From the NCBI RefSeq assembly GCF_004208535.1, contig NZ_SGIS01000020.1, positions 1 through 64,000 on the forward strand: DNA of 64,000 nt. Reading direction: 5' to 3'. This DNA is from Sphingomonas populi. GTDB lineage: Bacteria; Pseudomonadota; Alphaproteobacteria; Sphingomonadales; Sphingomonadaceae. Numbering within the stretch: the first letter of the stretch is position 1; every line of letters starts with the position of its first letter. A model generated the notes under the pieces. That model was not told the DNA's origin, did not search any database, and saw nothing but the letters and a program-made list of their open reading frames with translations. The position numbers and the translations under genes were made by a program. Positions 17,191-25,347 of this stretch are shown here, one piece after another.

Positions 17191-18939
17191 TCAACCGGCC
17201 GCGGCGATTTCCGCCGATGCAGGGACGGTATTCAAGGAAAATTCAAACACGGCACCACCTTCCGGGCGGTTGAACGCACGCAGCTCGCCATCAAGAGCCT
17301 CGACAATCGAACGACAAATCTGAAGCCCAATTCCCATGCCGTTCGTCTTGGTCGTGTAGAACGGATCGAAAATCTTATCGAGATCGTCGGGCGGTATACC
17401 GGGACCTGAATCGGCGATGCGAACGCGGATCCTGTCCGGGCCGTCAGGATCGAGGTGCAAGTCGATCGTCCTTTTTTCCTCGGGCACATCGACGACAGCA
17501 TCAAGGGCGTTGACGACGAGATTTACCAAAACCTGCTGCAATTCTACTGGATCGGCGAAGACTGGCCTTAGACCTACCGTGCAATGCGTCACCAGGCTGG
17601 CCCTTCGGGCAGCCGCTTCACGATGCAAAAGTGTCTTGGTGTCCTCGATCATCAGGCAGACCTTGACGGCTTGCGCGTCGCGTCGCCGGTTTCGGATGCG
17701 TTCCCGAATACTGGTGACGATGTCGGCGATGCGCTTTGCGTTGCGACTGACCCGGTCGAGCATACTCTTCAGCTTTGCGCGATCGACTTCAGGGCGATCC
17801 ACTAAACGGCGCGTGGTTTCGATGTCGATCGCCATCGACGTCAAGGGCTGATTGACCTCATGAGCGATGGATGCCGAGAACGCACCGATCGAGCCCGCGC
17901 GGCTGGCGCGCGCGAGCTCGCTCTGAGCCGCGAGCATCAGGTCATGTGCTGTTTCGCGCTCTGTTATGTCGACTGCCGTAATAGTCGCGATACAGTCCTG
18001 TGAGTAATGGATCGAGCACGCCACGACGAGCCGGCTGCCGTCGACTTTCGAAATCTCCGTAGTAAGGCTGAAACCGCCGCTGTCGCTGGCGAGGCTCGAG
18101 AGAAAGAGCTTTGACAAGGTTTCCCGGCTGCATAACTGAGTACCGCCAAACCGCCCCGCACGCAGGGCATCGCCGCCATCGGTATAGCCGCACATCTCCG
18201 CGAACGCCGCGTTGAGATCTGTCAACATAACCTTTGTGATCATCGCGTCCCAATGGTCGGGGTGGTGTTCGAAATGCGCCTCTACGTCGTGGACACCCTC
18301 TTCACGCAGAGTTTCCAGAGCCCGCTTGGCTTCGCTGAAGTCGAGCTCCATCACGCCGAGGCTCGGATCGTCGAAAAGAGTCCGATATCGCCATCGGGTC
18401 TTTTTTAGCTCCAGCGTGCGCTCTTCCACCAAACTCTTGAGTTCTTGATTCAGCGCGCGAACCTCCTCCTGAGCGCGGAACTCGGCGTCCACGTCCGACG
18501 TCGCACCATACCAACCGAGTATCGCGCCGCTTTCCGAATATTGCGGGCACCCCACAGCGTGCATCCAGTGGTAGGTGCCATCTGCCATGCGGAGGCGATG
18601 GTAGCCACGAAACTCTCTGCCTATCTCACGGGCCCGTGCCCATTCCGCAAAAAATGGCTCAACGTCGTCGGGATGAAACGCCCCCTGAATCACCTCCATG
18701 CTAGTCCCTACCTCGGCGATGCCTGTCATCTCCGAGAATCTGTGGTTGACGATTTCGGCGAGTCCGTCGGCAGATGCCTTCCATAGAAATTGCGGAACCG
18801 AGTTGCCGAGGCGTTCGAGCTCGCTCTTGCTGCGATCCAGATGACGGCGCATTTCGCGAAGCCGCCCCCGGCTGCCCAGCAAAGCGACGATGAGAACACC
18901 GACCAGTAGCACGAGCGCAATCGCGACGGCTTCGATCAC
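17191..18939 (-). CDS. PAS sensor histidine kinase, paralogue 3 (one membrane anchor)
   Basis: A 582-residue kinase. One N-terminal membrane helix (AIALVLLVGVLIVALLG) is followed by PAS about 40-165 (PQFLWKASADGLAEIVNHRF), a variant PAS about 190-330 (LFDDPSLGVMELDF ... LNAAFAEMCGY), HisKA with His360 in IAHEVNQPLT and an ATPase domain with NLVVNALDAV, DSGPGI and GMGIGLQICR. GTG 18939 has AAGGA seven bases upstream, which is better placed than the TTG at 18945. It is convergent with tehA and not next to its own response regulator. No palindrome was found upstream, unlike kinase 1. Confidence 0.9.
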   Translation of the reverse strand: MIEAVAIALVLLVGVLIVALLGSRGRLREMRRHLDRSKSELERLGNSVPQFLWKASADGLAEIVNHRFSEMTGIAEVGTSMEVIQGAFHPDDVEPFFAEWARAREIGREFRGYHRLRMADGTYHWMHAVGCPQYSESGAILGWYGATSDVDAEFRAQEEVRALNQELKSLVEERTLELKKTRWRYRTLFDDPSLGVMELDFSEAKRALETLREEGVHDVEAHFEHHPDHWDAMITKVMLTDLNAAFAEMCGYTDGGDALRAGRFGGTQLCSRETLSKLFLSSLASDSGGFSLTTEISKVDGSRLVVACSIHYSQDCIATITAVDITERETAHDLMLAAQSELARASRAGSIGAFSASIAHEVNQPLTSMAIDIETTRRLVDRPEVDRAKLKSMLDRVSRNAKRIADIVTSIRERIRNRRRDAQAVKVCLMIEDTKTLLHREAAARRASLVTHCTVGLRPVFADPVELQQVLVNLVVNALDAVVDVPEEKRTIDLHLDPDGPDRIRVRIADSGPGIPPDDLDKIFDPFYTTKTNGMGIGLQICRSIVEALDGELRAFNRPEGGAVFEFSLNTVPASAEIAAAG

Positions 18940-19031
18940 TGTCAATTCCTTCGTCTTTGAGTTTTGCTGCCTTATGTGAGGCTGGCGCAGTTCTCAAATC
19001 CCGTCTTCAACCGGCTCGCAAGCGCCTCGGT

Positions 19032-19397
19032 TCACAAGTCGTGCCGGCGGCCGGGCGAATGCGCATCAAAGCGCTCGCGCGCTGCCACGATCTCCTTCTG
19101 ATGATCGACGACCCAATGGCCCAGCATGTCAATAGGCCCCCGAAGCGAGCGTCCGAGCGGCGTCAGCGCGTAGTGGACCGATGGTGGCAGGGTCGAGAAC
19201 ACCGTCCGCTCGATCAGGCCGTCGCGCTCGAGGCGCCGCAGCGTCAGCGTCAGCATGCGCTTGGAGATGCTCGATGCGGCGCGCTGCAGCTCGCTGAAAC
19301 GGCAATCCTTCTCGCCCAACAACATGACGACGAAGACCGACCATTTGTCGCCGATTCGCGTGAGTACGTCGGCGACCACCCTGCAGTCATGCGGCAC
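19032..19397 (-). CDS. HxlR-family transcriptional regulator
   Basis: A winged-helix regulator of about 121 residues. The conserved N-terminal Cys is present ([18 protein letters not shown]), followed by [16 protein letters not shown] and the DNA-reading helix [20 protein letters not shown]. HxlR proteins respond to oxidants, aldehydes or quinones, often through this Cys. I prefer GTG 19397, with GGAAG upstream, over TTG 19418. It diverges from the pirin gene, with 176 bp between them, so it probably controls pirin and itself. Confidence 0.88.
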   Translation of the reverse strand: MPHDCRVVADVLTRIGDKWSVFVVMLLGEKDCRFSELQRAASSISKRMLTLTLRRLERDGLIERTVFSTLPPSVHYALTPLGRSLRGPIDMLGHWVVDHQKEIVAARERFDAHSPGRRHDL

Positions 19398-19573
19398 GTG
19401 AGTTCTTCCGGGTAACAAATTTGTGCCTCCTTGCGAAACACCGGCGGGTCGCGATGTTAGAGTGCATTACAACTGGTTGCGAGCGGACCTGCACCCCATG
19501 AACATCCCGTCCATCGACTTCAGGATAAAAGCCAATCCCGCGGCTATTGTTCGTGTGACGGTCGAGGCCTGAG

Positions 19574-20410
19574 ATGGATGACATCATCGATCGAGTCGCT
19601 CGGGCCGGCCCGCTGCAGGATCTGGCGCCAGGGGCGCGCAATCGCTTTGTCGTCACGCCTGGCGAATTCTCGAGCCAATCGCCTTTCGTCTTGCTGGTCG
19701 AAGATTTTATCGAGCCAGGTACGGACTTCCACCCGCATCCGCACAAGGGTCTGGAGACGGTGACGTTCGTCCTGTCGGGCACGCTCAAGCATGGCGACAA
19801 TGTCGGCAATCGCGGCATGATCGGCCCCGGCGAAGTGCAATGGATGACTGCGGGCAAAGGCATCCTCCATGGTGGTCAGCCTGCCGACGATGCGCCCGTT
19901 CATGCCTTGCAGCTCTGGTTGGCGTTGCCGGCCGCGCTACGGAACAGCGCACCTGGGACGCGTGAACAACGTCTTGAAAGCGCATTGGCGGATACCTCAA
20001 ATGGGTCGACGGCGAGGGTGTACGGCTCCGGGAGCTTGGCGAAAGCCGACCCCGAATGGAGCCGTTGGCCCCTGACGCTGATCGACGTGGAGATTGAACC
20101 AGGCGGCCATCGTACGGTCCCACTTCGCGCCAATGAGCGCAGCTTCCTCTACATTCTGAGCGGCGCCGTCGCGCTTGGAAGCGCGAATTTCTACGCTGCC
20201 GGGTCTGTCATTTGGTTTGCCCCACAGGCTGCGGATACGCCGCTTGTTCTCTCGGCCCCCACCGCAGCCCGGCTGGTCCAATATAGCAGCCCGGTCATCG
20301 ACGAACCGATCGTCGCACGCGGGCCCTTCGTCATGGGCAGCGAAGCCGAGATCCAGAGCGCGTTTCACGAATTTCAGACGACCGGGTTCGGCGGCATGAG
20401 ATCATCTTGA
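19574..20410 (+). CDS. Pirin-family protein
   Basis: A 278-residue bicupin. The metal ligands are His53, His55, His57 (HPHPHKG) and Glu61 of the N-terminal cupin, which matches quercetin 2,3-dioxygenase-active pirins. The C-terminal domain (FLYILSGAVALGS) completes the fold. Pirins act as metal-dependent dioxygenases or as redox-sensing partners of regulators. It diverges from the HxlR gene, a pairing seen often in oxidant-responsive loci, and is convergent with the hydrolase downstream. Confidence 0.9.
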   Translation: MDDIIDRVARAGPLQDLAPGARNRFVVTPGEFSSQSPFVLLVEDFIEPGTDFHPHPHKGLETVTFVLSGTLKHGDNVGNRGMIGPGEVQWMTAGKGILHGGQPADDAPVHALQLWLALPAALRNSAPGTREQRLESALADTSNGSTARVYGSGSLAKADPEWSRWPLTLIDVEIEPGGHRTVPLRANERSFLYILSGAVALGSANFYAAGSVIWFAPQAADTPLVLSAPTAARLVQYSSPVIDEPIVARGPFVMGSEAEIQSAFHEFQTTGFGGMRSS

Positions 20411-20515
20411 CCGAAACGCGACGCGGCTGAGCTCAACCCCAAAGGCCCGCCGAGAACCAGGCGGCATCTGGTGCGTCGACCGGCCGCATCGACACGATGA
20501 CTGGATCCAAAGGCG

Positions 20516-21370
20516 TCAATCGTCGAGGAAGGCGCTCACGTCCTTGGCGAACTCGGCGTGATGTTGAAACAGAAAACCATGGCCGGCGTCCGGGTAGATC
20601 TTGACGACCGCATTCGGGATCATGCCGCCCATCAGATGGCTGAAGCGCGGCGGAATCATCGCGTCCGCGTCGCCATTGCACACGAATGTCGGCTGACGAA
20701 TGCCGGTGAGGCGCTGCAGCTTTGAATGGTCGGGGATTCCCCAGTCACATACGGCGTCGTAATGGGCGTCGCGCGTCTGGAGGGTGCTGGCAACATCGCG
20801 ATCTTCCGAGCGCGAGAGAAACCGGCCCAGATACTCCATTCCCGCCGCCTGACTGGTCTCTGTCGGCTTGAAGAAAGTGTAGAGGAGTTGCGGTCCGCCG
20901 GGCTCGTCGAGGCGCACGGCGTCAGCGATGTCTTTCCGCCAGCCGTGAATGTCGGGCGCGCCCTGAGGCGAGGTCGCAGCCAGAATCAACCGGCGCACAA
21001 GATGTGGACGGAGCAGTGCGATTTCCTGCGCTACAAAGCCGCCAAGGGAGAAGCCGAGCAGGTCGACAGTGCTCAGCGTCGTCGCCTCGCAGAAAGCGAT
21101 GATGTCACGCGCCATTTCGGCAATTGTCGAGGGCGTGATGCCGCTGGTCGAGCTGACCCCCCGATTGTCGACCAGCACGATCGGCCGCTTCCCGGCCAGC
21201 GCATCGAGCAACGCCGGATCCCAGGTGTCCATGTCGCCACGAAAGCGCGGCAGAAGCAGCAAGGGAGTCCCCGTGGCAGCGCCGAAGCGACGATAGGCAT
21301 ATCGGATGCCGTTGGACGCCTCGACGAACTGAGTCGGCGCGGTATTTGTCATTCCGTTAAGCTCGGCCAT
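20516..21370 (-). CDS. Alpha/beta hydrolase, Ser nucleophile
   Basis: A 284-residue hydrolase with Ser in LLGFSLGGFVAQEIALL, Asp in VCNGDADAMIPP and His in YPDAGHGFLFQ. It resembles 3-oxoadipate enol-lactonase/perhydrolase-type esterases. I start it at the Met of MAELNGMTNTAPTQF (21370); the frame extends to 21526 but that part is Arg/Ser-rich. AAGGA lies eight bases upstream. A variant island palindrome lies 150 bp upstream. Substrate is unknown. Confidence 0.85.
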   Translation of the reverse strand: MAELNGMTNTAPTQFVEASNGIRYAYRRFGAATGTPLLLLPRFRGDMDTWDPALLDALAGKRPIVLVDNRGVSSTSGITPSTIAEMARDIIAFCEATTLSTVDLLGFSLGGFVAQEIALLRPHLVRRLILAATSPQGAPDIHGWRKDIADAVRLDEPGGPQLLYTFFKPTETSQAAGMEYLGRFLSRSEDRDVASTLQTRDAHYDAVCDWGIPDHSKLQRLTGIRQPTFVCNGDADAMIPPRFSHLMGGMIPNAVVKIYPDAGHGFLFQHHAEFAKDVSAFLDD

Positions 21371-21697
21371 CCTCGCGTTCCTTTTCGCTTTGCCCTGCCT
21401 GCTCGAAGGCGACGGAACGGCACGCCAACGCAACGCCGAGGGCTCTCCCTCGGACCACGGCATCGTCGTTTCGACAGACGAGACTACACGTTGACGATGC
21501 ACCGATAGCGCGTTTAGCGGTAGCATACTTGGGTAGCAGTCGTGCGGCCGTTGGTATGGCCCCTTGCCAGGAGCGAGTGCTCTTATGACGCGCCAGCGCC
21601 CGCAGACGCATCGGCGCCCGTCGCGGGCTCATTTTCGTGCGGCCGCCCCTCGCATGGCGCCAGCCCGCCGGCACTTCTGATCGAAAGAACCTGCCGC
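21371..21697. other. Intergenic stretch carrying palindrome F
   Basis: This 327-bp stretch lies between the hydrolase start and the stop of the flavoprotein gene. Apart from palindrome F and a half match (GTATGGCCCC, near 21554), no gene is recognised. Confidence 0.5.
21521..21540. promoter_or_regulatory. Island palindrome site F (weak)
   Basis: TAGCATAC-TTGG-GTAGCAGT. The TAC-N4-GTA core is kept and the outer GGGG/CCCC is lost. It lies 150 bp upstream of the Ser-nucleophile hydrolase. Confidence 0.35.
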
Positions 21698-23314
21698 CTA
21701 TCTCTGCAGAAATTCCCAGACGCTTGAGATTACCACGGAGCCCTCGCCGACCGAAGAGGCGACCCGTTTGATGGAGCCTGCACGCACGTCGCCGACCGCA
21801 AAGATACCCGGGCACGAGGTCGCATATTGCGAATGGCCGCCCGCGACCTCGCCGGTTCGCACAAAGCCTTTCTCGTCGAGATCGACCAGACCGGAAAGCC
21901 ATCCCGTGTTCGGCGCGGCGCCCACCATCACGAACAGAGCGCATGTCGGAAAGTTGCGGGTCGATCCATCGCCGCAACTTCGCAAGGTGAGGGATTCGAG
22001 GTGCTCACTGCCATCCACAGCGACTACTTCGACGCCATATTCGATCGTGATCGCAGGGTCTGCCTCGAGCCGGCTGGACAGATAATGGGACATCGAGGCT
22101 GCGAGGGATGGCCCGCGAACGAGCAAGCGCACATGGGCCGCCGATCGGCTCAGGAACATAGCCGCCTGCCCAGCTGAGTTGCCTCCGCCGATAACGGCAG
22201 TCTCGGCCCCGCGGCAAAACCGCGCCTCATTCTCGGTCGCGGAGTAATAGACGCCATGGCCCTCGTAGTCGGCCAGCCGGTCGATCGGCAGACGCCGATA
22301 TTGGACGCCGGTGGCAACCACCACTGACCCTGCCCGAACCCGCTGGCCATTGTCGAACGTTGCGCAGAATTTGCCGTCTTCCAGTTGCTCCAGCTTTGCC
22401 ACGCGGCGCGGCATCGCGAAACGCGTCCCGAATTTCATCGCCTGGACTTCTCCCCGCCAAACGAGGTCAGCGCCGGAAATGCCGGTGGGAAAACCCATAT
22501 AATTCTCGATGCGGCTCGACGTGCCGGCCTGTCCGCCGATCGCGGTATCCTCCACCACCAGCGCACTCAACCCTTCCGCGCCGGCGTAGACTCCGGCCGC
22601 GACGCCGGCCGGCCCGCCCCCGACGATCACAACGTCGAAGCTTTCGTCTTCCACCAGTTCTCGGTTGAGTCCCAACAGGCGCGCCACCTTGTCAGGCGTC
22701 GGATCGCTTATGACGTTGTCCTTGCCAAAAATGACAGCGGGCCGATCCGGCGATATCGCGCAGCTCGTCGCGACCGCATGGGCTTCGGGGCTGCCCAAGG
22801 CATATGATGTGTAAGGTAGCCGGTTGCGGCTCGCGAACTCGGCGATGCGCCGGACCGATCCGTCGGCATCTTCCCCGAGCAGGACCAGATTGCCATCGCG
22901 GGCGTCTATCTGGCGGCGGCGGCGAGCCGCGAGAACCGTGATGATGATGTCAGACATCTCGGGAATCTCTGACATGAGTCGCAGCATCGTCTGACGCGGC
23001 ACCTCAATGACCTCGGTGTCACACGCGGTTCGCATCGCCATCGACCAACTACCCCCGTCCAGGAACGAGATTTCGCCCATGAACTGGGTCGGCCCGAGGG
23101 TGGAGGGAACATGGCGCTGATCCGTAAAGGGGTTCACCACCTCGATCTCGCCATCGACGACGTAAATGAACCGGTCGACAGGCTCGCCGGGGCGAGAGAC
23201 GAAAGTCCCGGATGGGTAGCGGCGCGCTGTGCCCGCCGCGCGTAACGCCGCGACGTGGGATTCTGCAAGCGGAACGCGCTGCATTTCGCGCAAATCGCGG
23301 CCTATGGTTTCCAT
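21698..23314 (-). CDS. Cyclic-nucleotide-binding/thioredoxin-reductase-like flavoprotein
   Basis: A 538-residue protein in three parts. Residues 20-130 are a cNMP-binding domain (GEPVDRFIYVVDGEIEVV, GEISFLDGG). Residues 150-215 are a thioredoxin/glutaredoxin-like half (PAVIFGKDNVISDPTPDKVA). From 228 on it is a two-dinucleotide-fold flavoprotein: FAD motif VVIVGGGPAGVAAG, GGQAGTSSRIENYMGFP, NADPH motif AVIGGGNSAGQAA and terminal FAVGDVRAGSIKRVAS. The redox Cys-x-x-Cys pair of true thioredoxin reductases is absent; the equivalent part reads YYSATENEARFC. It thus cannot reduce thioredoxin in the usual way. The start at 23314 has GGAGAGG upstream. Palindrome G lies 168 bp upstream. Confidence 0.87.
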   Translation of the reverse strand: METIGRDLREMQRVPLAESHVAALRAAGTARRYPSGTFVSRPGEPVDRFIYVVDGEIEVVNPFTDQRHVPSTLGPTQFMGEISFLDGGSWSMAMRTACDTEVIEVPRQTMLRLMSEIPEMSDIIITVLAARRRRQIDARDGNLVLLGEDADGSVRRIAEFASRNRLPYTSYALGSPEAHAVATSCAISPDRPAVIFGKDNVISDPTPDKVARLLGLNRELVEDESFDVVIVGGGPAGVAAGVYAGAEGLSALVVEDTAIGGQAGTSSRIENYMGFPTGISGADLVWRGEVQAMKFGTRFAMPRRVAKLEQLEDGKFCATFDNGQRVRAGSVVVATGVQYRRLPIDRLADYEGHGVYYSATENEARFCRGAETAVIGGGNSAGQAAMFLSRSAAHVRLLVRGPSLAASMSHYLSSRLEADPAITIEYGVEVVAVDGSEHLESLTLRSCGDGSTRNFPTCALFVMVGAAPNTGWLSGLVDLDEKGFVRTGEVAGGHSQYATSCPGIFAVGDVRAGSIKRVASSVGEGSVVISSVWEFLQR

Positions 23315-23481
23315 TGCGCACCTCTCCTCATGATGTGTCTCAGGGGCGGCTGATCCTCGCGCGCGACGACGCGCGGCTCTTTCTCGATGACGCACCCGTG
23401 CCCATGGTGATTGCGTCGAAGCGTTGGGTCATATCATCATCGTTTCCAACGGGAACCCTACAGGAGATCGCTGCACCGGAG

Positions 23482-23501
23482 AACGATACCAGCGTATGGG
23501 G
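23482..23501. promoter_or_regulatory. Island palindrome site G
   Basis: AACGATAC-CAGC-GTATGGGG. The right half is perfect and the left half keeps ATAC. It lies 168 bp upstream of the cNMP/flavoprotein start. Confidence 0.55.
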
Positions 23502-23626
23502 ATCGGGCTGAAAAGAGCAGCCTCGCGCGGCGCTTCGATCAGGGTTTGGTCGCTGCGAACCGCAACGACGAGGTGCTTCCCAGGCTGCGACGGACTACGT
23601 CAACAATGCCCCTTTTGGCCGCCTCT

Positions 23627-23646
23627 CCCCCTACCAATGTAGGGGG
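23627..23646. promoter_or_regulatory. Island palindrome site H (perfect inverted repeat)
   Basis: CCCCCTAC-CAAT-GTAGGGGG is a perfect 8-bp inverted repeat with the same 4-base spacer. It differs from the consensus at one symmetric position. It lies in the long gap between the divergent flavoprotein and SDR genes. Confidence 0.65.
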
Positions 23647-24172
23647 ACGCCAGACCGGCGCACGTCTGTCTGAGCATATCGCCCGACGGCATAATTGCAG
23701 CGACCGGGCCGGCTCAGACACGCCCCCTGTGACGCTGCATCCGCCCCCTGCGCAGCGCGCCGGCCCGGCACCCGTTGTTCGGCTGAGGTGTGAGATGACG
23801 ATCTGCAGTCCACTGCTGCCTCAAGCCCGTCTCAGGCACTCGATCGGTGGGCGATGTGTCGAGGCGGCAACCTATGTGCGCGCCTACCCCAGCGATCGGC
23901 CATCCTACAGGAACTCGGCAAGAGCACCCGGACGCCCGTGCTCGTCCCGTCGGGTCGAACCGATCCGCTGGTCCAGCCCGCCGACGGCGCCTTGCCTGAA
24001 TGCCCGCTACTCCATTGCCGGCATGCGATTCTCGTGACGGCGACTTCATCTCGGAAGACGCTGCCGACCCGTACACCCCATTGGCCACCGACTGGGTCCG
24101 CACAGACGGGAGCCCCGTGTGGGCCTGACCAGACTGCTCTTCGACCACAACTACAAAACTGAGAGAGACATC

Positions 24173-24943
24173 ATGCAACTCACCGACAATACCATCTTCA
24201 TCACCGGTTCCACATCGGGAATTGGCCGCGCGCTTGCCGAGGCGTTCCATGCCAAGGGCAATCAGGTAATCGTCGCGGGCCGACGCCAGGCGCTCATCGA
24301 CGAGGTCACTGCGGCAAACCCCGGCATGGCCGGCATCCGTCTCGACATCACCGACCCCGCGAGCATCGACGCGGTCGCAGCCGAACTGATCGCGAAGTTC
24401 CCGAAGCTAAACGTGCTTGTCAACAATGCGGGCATCATGCCGTTCGACGATGCGTCGCTCGCGATCGAAGACGCCGTCAGCCAGCAGATCCTGACGACGA
24501 ACCTCCTCGGCCCGATCCGGATGACCTCGGCGCTGATCGAGCATCTGAAGGCACAGCCGCGCAGTGTCATCATCAACAACACCTCGGTACTGGCCTATGT
24601 GCCGCTCGCCGGAAATGCGGTCTACTCGGCCAGCAAAGCCGCGCTTCACAGCTTTACGATGTCGCAGCGTTTCATGCTCCGTAACTCGTCGGTGCGCGTC
24701 CAGGAGATCGCTCCGCCGTGGGTGGATACCGATCTGGTCGGCAAGAGCGGTGACCCGCGCGCCATGCCGCTGGATGCCTTTATCGCCGAGACGATAGAGA
24801 AGCTGGCGACCGACGACGAAGAGATCGTCGTCGATGCTATCAAGGCCTTCCGCGACAACCCCGGCGCGAACGAGCACGCGGTGTTCAACGGCTTCAACAG
24901 CGCGATGATCGAGAACCCGATTCCCGTCCCGGCTGCGGCCTGA
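24173..24943 (+). CDS. Short-chain dehydrogenase/reductase (DltE-like)
   Basis: A 256-residue NAD(P)H-dependent oxidoreductase. The Rossmann motif is TGSTSGIGRALA, followed by NNAGIMPF, the catalytic Ser region INNTSVLAYVP and YSASK. The motif set is complete. The long C-terminal part (NPGANEHAVFNGFN) is typical of DltE-type SDRs. ATG 24173 follows GAGAGAGAC; the frame opens earlier, at 24119. It stands alone on the plus strand after the palindrome-bearing gap. Confidence 0.88.
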   Translation: MQLTDNTIFITGSTSGIGRALAEAFHAKGNQVIVAGRRQALIDEVTAANPGMAGIRLDITDPASIDAVAAELIAKFPKLNVLVNNAGIMPFDDASLAIEDAVSQQILTTNLLGPIRMTSALIEHLKAQPRSVIINNTSVLAYVPLAGNAVYSASKAALHSFTMSQRFMLRNSSVRVQEIAPPWVDTDLVGKSGDPRAMPLDAFIAETIEKLATDDEEIVVDAIKAFRDNPGANEHAVFNGFNSAMIENPIPVPAAA

Positions 24944-25347
24944 CGAAGGTTTTGGCGGTTACCATCCGGCATTGCCCGACTGGTGCCCGCCATCACGCAT
25001 CCAGAATGGCGAGGTCATGTGGCTACGGGCGGACTAAGCTCCTCGTCATGCCGAGACTCGAGGACCGGTACATCGCCGAAATCCTCGCAGGCCTGTTCCT
25101 CATCATGTTGGCGCCGCTGGATCCTAAGCAAGTGGCGGCTTCCCAGTCCCGCCGGCACGACGGAAATCGGGCCTGACTCTAAACACAAAACGGGTGCGCG
25201 GAGCCGCCCGAAGTCGAGGCCAACACCTACCGTTGTACAGGCCGCTCCACGCTTGCGTCGAATGGTGGGATCACGCCGCAGCGGCAAAACCACTCCTGAA
25301 ATCGGTAACGCGACCCCTTCGCGTTCGCAGTTTGGAGGATCCTGAGA
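24944..25347. other. Intergenic stretch
   Basis: This 404-bp stretch between the SDR and the beta-lactamase-fold gene holds no recognisable gene. A loose TAC-N4-GTA element, ACACCTAC-CGTT-GTACAGGC, lies at 25223-25242 but lacks the outer C/G runs of the island palindrome. Confidence 0.4.

Larger units (their letters stand above)
23315..24172. other. 858-bp control region with palindromes G and H
   Basis: This is the longest gene-free stretch of the island, between the divergent flavoprotein and SDR genes. Two good palindromes (23482 and 23627) lie 145 bp apart. Open frames within it are Arg/Pro/Ser-rich and lack ribosome sites. A small RNA or long leader could be present but nothing in the sequence proves it. 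Confidence 0.45.

Noticed and set aside
23411..24037. 208-codon plus-strand frame in the long control region
   Set aside because: Arg/Pro/Ser-rich, no ribosome site, and it crosses two palindromes.
25223..25242. Palindrome copy upstream of the beta-lactamase-fold gene
   Set aside because: TAC-N4-GTA is present but the outer C and G runs are missing; this short core is expected by chance in a window this size.
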